Origin: an uncultured Candidatus Melainabacteria bacterium
Lineage (GTDB): Bacteria > Cyanobacteriota > Vampirovibrionia > Gastranaerophilales > Gastranaerophilaceae
NCBI GenBank assembly: GCA_937895785.1
Contig: CALBKW010000120.1
Coordinates: forward strand, 1-11,169
Direction of reading: 5' to 3'
DNA: 11,169 bases
This document shows positions 1 through 5,794 of the stretch, piece after piece. The position numbers and the translations under genes were made by a program. The number at the start of each line of letters is the position of its first letter. Position 1 is the stretch's first letter. Under the pieces are notes generated by a model. That model was not told where the DNA came from. It saw only the letters and a program-made list of their open reading frames with translations, and made no database searches.

Positions 1-1
1 A

Positions 2-784
2 AGTCAAATGGCAGCTAAGACAGATGCTGATATAATTGTTTTTGCAGGTGTTTATTTTATGGCTCAAACGGCAAAAATTATTTCACCAAATAAAAAAGTT
101 TTATTGCCTAACATGCAATCAGGTTGCTTGATGGCAGATATGATTGACTTGAAACAATTGAGAGAATTTAAGGCTCAACATTCAGAAATGCCCGTTGTGT
201 GTTATGTAAATTCAACTGCTGAGGTTAAATCAGAATGTGATATTTGCTGTACAAGTTCAAATGCTATAAAGATTGTTGACAGTTTAAAAGCTAAAGAAAT
301 CATGTTTGTTCCAGATACATACTTAGGAAAATGGGTTGAAAATCAATTAGGAAACGTGAAAGTCAATACATTTACAGGTTTTTGCCCAACACACTTGAGA
401 ATCAAGCCAGAAGATGTTGACAATGCTCGTGAAAAATATCCAAATGCATTAGTTTTGGCTCACCCAGAATGTCACAAAGAGGTATGCTTAAAGGCTGATT
501 ACGTTGGTTCTACAACTGGAATTATGAAGTATGCAATGGAAAGTGACAAAAAACAATTTATCATTGCAACCGAAAAAGGTGTGGTTGATAGATTACAACG
601 TGATTGTAAGGATAAAGAATTTATCTTAATTAAAGACAGTATTGTTTGTCCGAATATGAAAAGAAATTCATTAGAAGATATTTACAACGTTTTGAAAAAT
701 GAAACAAACGAAATAACAGTTGATGAAGAAATGGCTAAAAAGGCTCTAAGATGCATTGACAGAATGTTAGAGGTTTGCAAATAA
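2..784 (+). CDS. nadA: Quinolinate synthase NadA, 5' end outside the window
   Basis: Cytosolic [4Fe-4S] enzyme that condenses iminoaspartate with dihydroxyacetone phosphate to quinolinate in de novo NAD synthesis. The reading frame is open to the window edge, and the residues before the first in-frame ATG (position 8) already fit the family, so that ATG is internal. Compared with roughly 300-residue family members, I infer that about 40-45 N-terminal residues are missing. Numbering from the ATG at 8, the three cluster ligands are visible with normal spacing: C40 (QSGC), C126 (GFCPTH) and C214 (IVCPN). Other family blocks are AGVYFMAQTAKIISP, YVNSTAEVKSECDICCTSSN, HPEC and YVGSTTGI. Ligand assignment follows alignment to the E. 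coli enzyme from memory. The stop codon overlaps the rlmB start (TAATG), suggesting translational coupling. No break is seen in the visible part. Confidence 0.96.
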   Translation, partial: SQMAAKTDADIIVFAGVYFMAQTAKIISPNKKVLLPNMQSGCLMADMIDLKQLREFKAQHSEMPVVCYVNSTAEVKSECDICCTSSNAIKIVDSLKAKEIMFVPDTYLGKWVENQLGNVKVNTFTGFCPTHLRIKPEDVDNAREKYPNALVLAHPECHKEVCLKADYVGSTTGIMKYAMESDKKQFIIATEKGVVDRLQRDCKDKEFILIKDSIVCPNMKRNSLEDIYNVLKNETNEITVDEEMAKKALRCIDRMLEVCK

Positions 785-1533
785 TGGAAGACGTTATTTA
801 CGGCAAAAACGCTGTTACAGAAGCGCTTGAAGCTGGCACTAGAGAAATTAACAAAATTTGGATTGCAAACAATATTCACACAGATAACAAAATTGCAAAA
901 ATCAAAGAATTAGCACAAAAAAAAGGTGTTATTTTTCAATTTGTAGGTAAAGAAAAATTTGCTCCGTACAACGAGGTTAATCATCAAGGCGTAATTGCCT
1001 TAACTTCACCAATAAAATATATGGAGCTTGATGAATTTCTTTCAAAACCTCACAAAAACGGTTCATTGGTTGTATTAGACGGGGTAGAAGATGCTCATAA
1101 TTTGGGTGCAATTATCAGAACTTGTGTTTGTGCAGGTGCAGATGCAATTATGATACCGTCACGTCGCAGTGTTCAGGTTAATTCTGTTGTGGAAAAAACT
1201 TCTGCAGGTGCAACAAACCATATTCCAATCATAAAAGTCAATAGCCTAGTTAGCGCATTGCAAAGATTGCAAGAATCAGATTGGTGGGTAATTGCAGCAG
1301 AAGCAGATGCAAAAGATAATTATTATGATATAAATTATACAGATATGAATTTTGCACTTGTTATGGGTGCTGAACACGCAGGTGTTTCAAAATCTATAAT
1401 TAAGATGGCAGATTTTCAAATAAAAATTCCAATGATGAAGAAATTTAATTCGCTAAATGTGTCAAATGCATTGAGTATTATTATTTTTGAAGCTGTCCGA
1501 CAAAAGAATATTCAAAATGCAAATGTTAAATAA
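784..1533 (+). CDS. rlmB: SpoU-family 23S rRNA 2'-O-ribose methyltransferase, RlmB-like
   Basis: SAM-dependent RNA ribose methyltransferase; RlmB methylates G2251 in the 23S peptidyl-transferase region. The product is 249 aa, the usual length. An N-terminal SpoU substrate-binding domain (residues 3-75, starting VIYGKNAVTEAL) is followed by the knotted SPOUT domain: motif 1 at 96-113 (VLDGVEDAHNLGAIIRT, with N106 and R112), motif 2 at 194-203 (MGAEHAGVSK, with E197) and motif 3 at 222-229 (NSLNVSNA). I chose the ATG at 784 because it overlaps the nadA stop and has GAGG at 770-773; a TTG at 775 is also in frame but has no better ribosome site. It is the middle gene of a nadA-rlmB-rpoD run. Family membership is certain. 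The exact RNA target (RlmB versus a TrmH-type paralogue) is inferred from the N-terminal domain. Confidence 0.93.
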   Translation: MEDVIYGKNAVTEALEAGTREINKIWIANNIHTDNKIAKIKELAQKKGVIFQFVGKEKFAPYNEVNHQGVIALTSPIKYMELDEFLSKPHKNGSLVVLDGVEDAHNLGAIIRTCVCAGADAIMIPSRRSVQVNSVVEKTSAGATNHIPIIKVNSLVSALQRLQESDWWVIAAEADAKDNYYDINYTDMNFALVMGAEHAGVSKSIIKMADFQIKIPMMKKFNSLNVSNALSIIIFEAVRQKNIQNANVK

Positions 1534-1568
1534 TTCCTTTTTTGTTGGAAATGTTGTAGGATAGAATT

Positions 1569-2579
1569 ATGAACAAAAATGTAGAAAACTTTGAATTAAA
1601 CGACGAAATATCAGAAGAAGGTGTTGATTTTCACAGTCTTCAAGAGGCAGAAGAAGATGAAGATGATGCGGAAAACATCTTAGATACAGTTGCTGATCCA
1701 AAAGTTCAAGAAAGTATAAATTCAGTAAATACAGACGATTCGGTTAGAATTTATTTACAACAAATCGGTAAAATTCCTATGCTATCGCAAGTGGAAGAAC
1801 TTGATATTGCGAAAAAAATTAAAGATGAACATAGCGAATTTTCAAAAAATGTATTGGTAAACGCTAACTTGCGTTTGGTTGTAAGTATTGCAAAGAAATA
1901 TATCGGTAGGGGTTTGTCGTTCTTGGATTTAATTCAAGAGGGCAATATCGGCTTGATGAAAGCTGCTGAACGATTTGATTATACAAAAGGTTACAAGTTT
2001 TCAACTTATGCAACTTGGTGGGTTCAACAGTCTATAACACGTGCTATAGCAGACAAAGCTCGTTCTATTAGATTGCCAATTCACATGATTGAATCTTTAA
2101 ATAAAATCAAAAAGACAACAATTGATATGACAACAGAATTAGGAAGAACTCCGACAAAGCAAGAAATTGCATACCGTTTGGGTATTTCAGTTCAAAAGTT
2201 AAACCAAATCATTAAGTCGGCGCAACCAACAATTAGTATGGAAACTCCAGCAAACCAAAAAGATGATTCTTCAAAGATTGCAGATTATATTGTTGATAAT
2301 TCAACAATTACACCAGAATCAATGGTTAGCCAAGAGAGTATGCTTGAAGACATCAAAAAGATGTTAAATCAGTTGATGCCAAAAGAACGTGACGTTTTGA
2401 TTATGCGCTATGGCTTGAATAGTGACGGTGGAAAGAAAACTCTTGATGAAATTGGTTCTCAATATGGAGTTTCAAGAGAAAGAATCCGTCAAATTGAAAA
2501 TAGAGCCATTGCAAAATTAAAGAAAATGTGCAAAAACGAAAATCTTACAATTGGTTTGAAAAATTATTTTGGCGCATAA
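1569..2579 (+). CDS. rpoD: Primary (group 1) sigma-70 factor RpoD/SigA
   Basis: Housekeeping sigma subunit that directs RNA polymerase to -10/-35 promoters. The 336-aa protein has an acidic N-terminus (residues 7-45, little resembling region 1.1), region 1.2 at about 54-86 (DDSVRIYLQQIGKIPML), region 2 at 97-172 including the -10 melting segment KFSTYATWWVQQSITRAIAD (143-162), region 3 at 173-228, and region 4 at 257-320 with the -35 helix-turn-helix (TLDEIGSQYGVSRERIRQIE, 291-310). The RPIH-type end of region 2.4 (SIRLPIH) is typical of primary rather than alternative sigma factors. AGGA at 1558-1561 lies 7 nt before the ATG. It lies 35 bp after rlmB, probably in the same operon. The first terminator downstream is the one assigned to the locus A antisense RNA (2696-2730), so rpoD mRNA may run through that locus. 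Confidence 0.95.
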   Translation: MNKNVENFELNDEISEEGVDFHSLQEAEEDEDDAENILDTVADPKVQESINSVNTDDSVRIYLQQIGKIPMLSQVEELDIAKKIKDEHSEFSKNVLVNANLRLVVSIAKKYIGRGLSFLDLIQEGNIGLMKAAERFDYTKGYKFSTYATWWVQQSITRAIADKARSIRLPIHMIESLNKIKKTTIDMTTELGRTPTKQEIAYRLGISVQKLNQIIKSAQPTISMETPANQKDDSSKIADYIVDNSTITPESMVSQESMLEDIKKMLNQLMPKERDVLIMRYGLNSDGGKKTLDEIGSQYGVSRERIRQIENRAIAKLKKMCKNENLTIGLKNYFGA

Positions 2580-2582
2580 ATA

Positions 2583-2611
2583 TTGACAAAACAGGAAAAA
2601 TAGTAAATAAT
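2583..2611 (+). promoter_or_regulatory. Sigma-70 promoter of the locus A antisense RNA
   Basis: A perfect -35 TTGACA (2583-2588), a 17-nt spacer and AATAAT (2606-2611) predict a start at A2618, seven bases downstream. That is the first base of AGGGGT, where the structured RNA begins. The promoter begins 4 bp after the rpoD stop. Locus B has a promoter in the equivalent place with its start on the equivalent base. Confidence 0.6.
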
Positions 2612-2617
2612 ATTGAT

Positions 2618-2673
2618 AGGGGTAAAGCCCTAAAGAACCGCAAGTAACTTTAAGGCTTTAACTTAGTCCCCCT
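2618..2673 (-). promoter_or_regulatory. 3' hairpin of the locus A minus-strand mRNA
   Basis: Downstream of the small ORF stop, the minus transcript can form a fully paired 12-bp hairpin (arms 2659-2648 and 2635-2624) with a 12-nt loop. It is closed further out by GGGGG/CCCC and followed by a U-containing AU-rich tail. The pair 2653/2630 is U-G on this strand but A-C on the other, so the structure is better kept in the minus RNA. It may act as a 3' stabiliser or a weak terminator. Confidence 0.5.
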
Positions 2674-2728
2674 AGTGAATTACATTTTTAAGATTAGCTC
2701 CAATAGTTCCAGTATTGGAGCTTTATCT
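2618..2728 (+). ncRNA. Locus A antisense RNA, candidate antitoxin, about 111 nt
   Basis: This is a predicted small RNA with its own promoter (2583-2611) and intrinsic terminator (2696-2730). Its 5' part folds as an outer stem GGGG (2619-2622)/CCCC (2668-2671) around a 12-pair inner hairpin: AAAGCCCTAAAG (2624-2635) with CTTTAAGGCTTT (2648-2659), with one C-A mismatch (2630/2653). The 3' part is antisense to the last 49 nt of the small ORF at 2680-2778, and the terminator stem lies within that ORF. The layout matches the plus-strand RNA of locus B (8504-8607), with different base sequence in most stems. An untranslated antitoxin of the RatA/RNAII kind is inferred from architecture only. It could alternatively be the structured 3' end of rpoD mRNA. 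Confidence 0.55.
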
Positions 2729-2778
2729 TTATATTTCCGAATTAGAAATTCAAGAAATAAAACAAAATATAATTCCAT
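2680..2778 (-). CDS. 32-aa hydrophobic peptide, candidate type I toxin, locus A
   Basis: A small ORF with an ATG at 2778 and TAA at 2680-2682. It is preceded by GAAAGGAGGTGATA, near-perfect complementarity to the 16S rRNA tail, at suitable spacing. The peptide starts MELYFVLFLEFLIRKYK: a hydrophobic N-terminal stretch (3-13), a basic patch (R14, K15, K17), then K19-A20-P21 and a second Leu/Ile-rich segment (22-30) ending LKM. I do not recognise the family. The strong ribosome site, the sequestering leader, the antisense RNA over its 3' half and a paralogous locus at 8551-8625 argue that it is real and translated. A membrane-acting toxin is inferred from size, hydrophobicity and layout. The peptide could also have another membrane role, or the RNA itself could be the functional product. 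Confidence 0.5.
   Translation of the reverse strand: MELYFVLFLEFLIRKYKDKAPILELLELILKM
2696..2730 (+). terminator. Intrinsic terminator of the locus A antisense RNA
   Basis: A perfect 10-bp stem, AGCTCCAATA (2696-2705)/TATTGGAGCT (2713-2722), with a 7-nt loop, is followed by the T-rich TTATCTTT. It lies inside the opposite-strand small ORF and could also end rpoD transcripts. Confidence 0.7.
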
Positions 2779-2844
2779 CAGTATCACCTCCTTTCCACCA
2801 TTTCTTAGTCTACTGTGTGTGGAAGGGTGATAGGGAGCTACCCT
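2779..2844 (-). promoter_or_regulatory. Locus A mRNA leader with a Shine-Dalgarno and an anti-Shine-Dalgarno
   Basis: The leader runs from the AGGGTA at 2844 to the ATG at 2778 (66 nt). GAAAGGAGGTGATA sits just before the start. Near the 5' end, UAUCACC (plus coordinates 2826-2832) is exactly complementary to the GGUGAUA of that site, and UUCC can pair with the GGAA beside it, so the ribosome site can be hidden by long-range pairing. The leader aligns without gaps to the locus B leader for 62 nt. Conserved blocks are AGGGTA and AAGAAATGG..GAAAGGAGGTGATA. A weak -10 TATTAT (2849-2854) lies upstream; no -35 is evident. Confidence 0.55.
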
Positions 2845-2923
2845 GTTTATAATATATCGTGTATATTTTATATTCGTACAGTTTTTAATAAAAGTTAATT
2901 AATATTTTAATACACTCACTTCG

Positions 2924-2932
2924 TGTTATAAT
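2924..2932 (+). promoter_or_regulatory. Extended -10 promoter giving a leaderless glycosyltransferase mRNA
   Basis: TG-T-TATAAT (2924-2932) is a consensus extended -10. Exactly six bases separate it from the ATG at 2939, so transcription should start on the A of the start codon. No Shine-Dalgarno exists upstream, and no clear -35 is visible. The block TTCGTGTTATAAT is nearly repeated before waaA (TTCGTGCTAGAAT). Confidence 0.65.
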
Positions 2933-2938
2933 TGAATT

Positions 2939-4012
2939 ATGAAAATATTGTTTTTGACAGATTTGTATCCAATTAGAGAGGACGAAAAAAATACTCCGAA
3001 AACCTTGTATAACTTTGTAAAATTTTGGAGAAAAGCAGGACATAGCGTTGATGTTGTTCGTCCAAATTTCTTGCTAAATTCCTTTTTAAGACACAAACCT
3101 TTTTATAAAACAGGACAATATGAAAATGCTTATAATGCAAACTATTTAACACCTTTTTGGGGTGATATAAAACAAAAGTTACCAAAACAAATTTGTGAAA
3201 ATTACGATGTGATTGTTGCACACATGCCGTCTGGAATCATTGCTTCAAATAGTTTTGAGGGTAAAATTATTTGTGCAGTTCACTGTTCAGACTTAGACGT
3301 TTTGACAAAGCCTATTTACTCAGTTTATTTCAAAAGGCAAATGGAAAAAGCTTATGACAGGGCTGTTGGAATTGCTTGCCGTAGTATAATTTTGCGTAAA
3401 AAATTCTTAGAATTATACCCTCAATATGAAGAAAAAACCTTTGTTGCTCCAAGCGGAATAGATGTTCAGCCGATAAAACGCCAAGTATCTTCAATGCGTG
3501 ATAGGCAGGTTAATATTGTGACTTGCGCGCAATTAATTAAACGCAAAAATATTGATAAACTGATAAAAGCAGTAAAAGATAACGAAAAAATCAAATTGAC
3601 TGTAATTGGTGAAGGTAAAGAACTTGAACCTTTGGTTAGACTATCAAACAATGTGAAATTTACAGGTTATTTACCAAAGGATATTGTTTTAAATGAAATG
3701 AAAAATGCTGATATTTTTGTTTTGCCAAGCATTCATGAAACATTCGGTATGGTTTACTTAGAGGCAATGGCAATGGGCTGTATTACAGTTTGCACGAAAA
3801 ATGACGGCGTTGATGGAATTATAAAAGACGGTGTGAACGGATTTTTGACAGAACCAGATGTAGAATCAATAAAAAAAACAATTGAAAAAATTATTGGCTC
3901 TGACGAAGGACAAATTTATAACATATTACAAAATTGTTACAATACGGTTACAGACTATAATTCTACAACTTGTGCGGAGAATTACCTTCAAAATATTTTA
4001 AAGAATATATAA
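2939..4012 (+). CDS. GT4-family glycosyltransferase
   Basis: A retaining GT-B glycosyltransferase of CAZy family GT4, likely cytosolic or membrane-associated and building a lipid-linked or surface glycan. It is 357 aa. The N-terminal acceptor domain starts MKILFLTDLYPIREDE, with the linker near 172. The C-terminal donor domain shows the family pattern: CAQLIKRKNIDKLIKAV (196-212), VIGEGKELE (222-230), FTGYLPKD (241-248) and the EX7E pair E267/E275 in HETFGMVYLE, then DGVNGFL. The donor sugar and acceptor cannot be read from sequence. The ATG at 2939 is the first in frame, has no ribosome site and lies six bases after a strong -10, so the mRNA is probably leaderless. It is divergent from locus A and not obviously in an operon with alsT, which has its own promoter. 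Confidence 0.92.
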   Translation: MKILFLTDLYPIREDEKNTPKTLYNFVKFWRKAGHSVDVVRPNFLLNSFLRHKPFYKTGQYENAYNANYLTPFWGDIKQKLPKQICENYDVIVAHMPSGIIASNSFEGKIICAVHCSDLDVLTKPIYSVYFKRQMEKAYDRAVGIACRSIILRKKFLELYPQYEEKTFVAPSGIDVQPIKRQVSSMRDRQVNIVTCAQLIKRKNIDKLIKAVKDNEKIKLTVIGEGKELEPLVRLSNNVKFTGYLPKDIVLNEMKNADIFVLPSIHETFGMVYLEAMAMGCITVCTKNDGVDGIIKDGVNGFLTEPDVESIKKTIEKIIGSDEGQIYNILQNCYNTVTDYNSTTCAENYLQNILKNI

Positions 4013-4037
4013 AGGTATCTTAATTTCAACATGTTTT

Positions 4038-4046
4038 TGCTATAAT
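4038..4046 (+). promoter_or_regulatory. Extended -10 promoter of the symporter gene
   Basis: TG-C-TATAAT (4038-4046) is a perfect extended -10. The expected start is A4053, the A of an ATG that opens a 14-codon reading frame ending on the symporter ribosome site. No convincing -35 is seen. Confidence 0.65.
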
Positions 4047-4052
4047 TGTAAT

Positions 4053-4097
4053 ATGGCAAGCCATTTAGGTGAGTGCTTGCTCAGTAGAAGTAGTTAG
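4053..4097 (+). CDS. Possible 14-aa leader peptide upstream of the symporter gene
   Basis: An ATG lies exactly at the transcription start predicted from the extended -10, as for the leaderless glycosyltransferase. The frame encodes MASHLGECLLSRSS and stops with a TAG (4095-4097) that overlaps the AGGA ribosome site (4096-4099) of the symporter gene. Six of the 14 residues are Ala, Gly or Ser, the likely substrates of the transporter, with SRSS just before the stop. GCAAGC (4056-4061) and GCTTGC (4075-4080) are complementary and could form a stem or pair as loops. A role in translational control is inferred. The frame is short enough to be chance. Confidence 0.35.
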   Translation: MASHLGECLLSRSS

Positions 4098-4107
4098 GAA
4101 TTTATTT

Positions 4108-5646
4108 ATGTACAACAAGTTTTTGTTTTCGTTATTAGCGCTGATTTTTACAGCACAACAATGTTTTGCGCTTAATATCGACCAAACGTTAGAAAAACAT
4201 GTTGCACCTATCTCGGATAAGATAGCAAGTATAATTTTCTTTCCAATTCCAGTATGTGGTACTGATGTGCCAATTATTATTTTCTGGATTATTATTGCAG
4301 GTATTTTCTTTACAATTTACTTGAGAGGTATCGCAATTTGGGGCTTCAAACATGCAATTGATGTTTTGAAAAAACCCGCAGATAAAGATAGCGAAGGCGA
4401 TGGTGAAGTTTCATCTTTCCAAGCTTTAGCAACAGCTTTGTCTGGTACAATTGGTATGGGTTCAATTGCAGGTGCTGCAATTGCAATTTCATTGGGTGGT
4501 CCTGGTGCTGCTTTTTGGATTTTTGTTGGTGCAATTTTTGGTATGTCTTTAAAATTTGTAGAAGCATCATTGGCAGTAAAATACAGACGTTTTAACTTGG
4601 ACGGTTCAATTTCAGGCGGTCCAATGCACTATATGGCTCACGGCTTAACTCGTAAAAAAATGCGTTGGTTAGGTCAGCCTTTATCTGTAATCTTCGCAGT
4701 TCTTTGTATCTGTGGTGGTCTTACAGGTGGTAATATGATTCAAATTAACCAAACAGTTGAACAAGTTATCAGTATTTCTGGCGGTTTGGGCTGGGATTTA
4801 ACTGGTCAAAATTGGATTATTGGTCTGGTTGTCGCTGTTGTAGTTGGTTTGATTATCGTTGGCGGTATTAAGAGTATCGCAAAAGTTACAGAAAAAATAG
4901 TACCATTTATGTGTGCCTTGTATATTATTTCAGGTTTAGTGGTAATTGTAGCAAACTTCACACACATTCCACACGCGTTGTTTGTAATTGTAAAACAAGC
5001 GTTTTTCCCTGAAGCTGTTGCAGGCGGTATTTTCGGTACAATCATTATGGGCTTACGTCGTTCAGTTCAAACAAACGAAGCTGGTACAGGTTCTGCTCCA
5101 ATTGCTTATGCAACTGTAAAAACAAAAGAACCTATGTCACAAGGTTTTGTATCCTTGATTGAACCGTTGTTAACAGGTTTGTTATGTATGTTGACAGCTT
5201 TCGTAATTGTTGTAACTGGTACATACCAACCAGGTGGCGGAATCTCAGGTGTTCAATTGACTTCATCAGCTTTTGAATCAGTAATTTCATTCTTCCCATA
5301 TATTTTGGTTGTTGTAGTTGTATTGTTTGCTCTATCAACAATTATTTCTTGGGCATACTATGGACAAAAATCTTGGAACTTCTTGTTCGGTGAAGGTAAA
5401 AAACGTACATTGACTTTCCAATTAATTTACTGCGCATTTATTATTATTGGTTCAGTTATGAGTGTAACTTCTGTAATCAATATTACTGATGCGATGATGA
5501 TTTCAATGTCTGTTCCAAACATTATTACAATGTATATTCTTGCTCCAGAAATTAAAAAGGATTTGTGTGAATATGCAAAACGTCACAAAATTGCTTGGGC
5601 GTTCAATAAAAATTGGTACAAAAAATGTGAAGAAACAGAAGTATAA
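4108..5646 (+). CDS. alsT: Sodium:alanine/glycine symporter, AGCS family
   Basis: An inner-membrane Na+-coupled symporter for alanine, glycine or possibly serine (TC 2.A.25). From the ATG at 4108 it is 512 aa with many hydrophobic helices. An N-terminal signal-like segment (5-21, ending CFA) precedes the first conserved helix (54-72). Family blocks include SSFQALATALSGTIGMGSIA (102-121), LKFVEASLAVKYR (148-160), SGGPMHYM and, mid-protein, RRSVQTNEAGTGSAPIAYA. I chose the ATG at 4108 because AGGAA (4096-4100) precedes it by 7 nt and it makes a sensible N-terminus; an upstream GTG at 4069 extends the frame by 13 residues without a ribosome site. A short leader ORF (4053-4097) ends on its ribosome site. 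The gene is closed by a strong terminator at 5671-5700. Substrate choice is not determined by the sequence. Confidence 0.93.
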   Translation: MYNKFLFSLLALIFTAQQCFALNIDQTLEKHVAPISDKIASIIFFPIPVCGTDVPIIIFWIIIAGIFFTIYLRGIAIWGFKHAIDVLKKPADKDSEGDGEVSSFQALATALSGTIGMGSIAGAAIAISLGGPGAAFWIFVGAIFGMSLKFVEASLAVKYRRFNLDGSISGGPMHYMAHGLTRKKMRWLGQPLSVIFAVLCICGGLTGGNMIQINQTVEQVISISGGLGWDLTGQNWIIGLVVAVVVGLIIVGGIKSIAKVTEKIVPFMCALYIISGLVVIVANFTHIPHALFVIVKQAFFPEAVAGGIFGTIIMGLRRSVQTNEAGTGSAPIAYATVKTKEPMSQGFVSLIEPLLTGLLCMLTAFVIVVTGTYQPGGGISGVQLTSSAFESVISFFPYILVVVVVLFALSTIISWAYYGQKSWNFLFGEGKKRTLTFQLIYCAFIIIGSVMSVTSVINITDAMMISMSVPNIITMYILAPEIKKDLCEYAKRHKIAWAFNKNWYKKCEETEV

Positions 5647-5670
5647 TTTGTTAGAATATAAATTTTGAAA

Positions 5671-5700
5671 GGGCGCGAGCTATAGCTCGCGCCCTTTTTT
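5671..5700 (+). terminator. Strong intrinsic terminator after the symporter gene
   Basis: The GC-rich 10-bp stem GGGCGCGAGC (5671-5680)/GCTCGCGCCC (5685-5694) has a TATA loop and is followed by six T (5695-5700). AAA precedes the stem, so it may also work weakly in reverse for the HD-GYP transcript. Confidence 0.93.
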
Positions 5701-5706
5701 GATGAA

Positions 5707-5725
5707 TTGTTCTATTCCAGAACAA
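5707..5725. repeat. 7-bp inverted repeat between convergent genes
   Basis: TTGTTCT (5707-5713) and AGAACAA (5719-5725) are perfect complements separated by ATTCC. The repeat lies between the symporter terminator and the end of the HD-GYP gene. There is no T-run directly after it on either strand, so it is not an obvious terminator. It could be a 3' hairpin or a protein site. Confidence 0.4.
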
Positions 5726-5740
5726 CATAAAATTTAAAAT

Positions 5741-5775
5741 AAAAAACGACAAAATTTTGTCAGTCAATGTCTGAC
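5741..5775 (-). terminator. Probable weak terminator of the HD-GYP gene
   Basis: Reading the minus strand after the stop, GTCAG/CTGAC (5775-5771 with 5763-5759) overlaps the palindrome GACAAAATTTTGTC (5761-5748), which is followed by GTTTTTT (5747-5741). The stem is AT-rich and alternative pairings compete, so efficiency is uncertain. Confidence 0.4.
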
Positions 5776-5794
5776 CATTTATCAAAAATTAAAC

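Noticed and set aside
2783..2797. On the plus strand ATCACCTCCTTTC looks like the 3' end of 16S rRNA (also at 8632-8644).
   Set aside because: It is simply the complement of a strong Shine-Dalgarno on the minus strand with a small ORF at proper spacing, and no other 16S sequence is present. The predicted plus-strand RNAs end before it, so an anti-Shine-Dalgarno decoy RNA is less likely.
4053..4107. Glycine or other riboswitch in front of the symporter gene.
   Set aside because: The predicted leader is only about 55 nt and lacks the length and the tandem helices of a glycine aptamer. Only short complementary hexamers are seen.
4069..4107. GTG start giving a 525-aa symporter.
   Set aside because: It has no ribosome site, while the ATG at 4108 has AGGAA at good spacing and a signal-like N-terminus.
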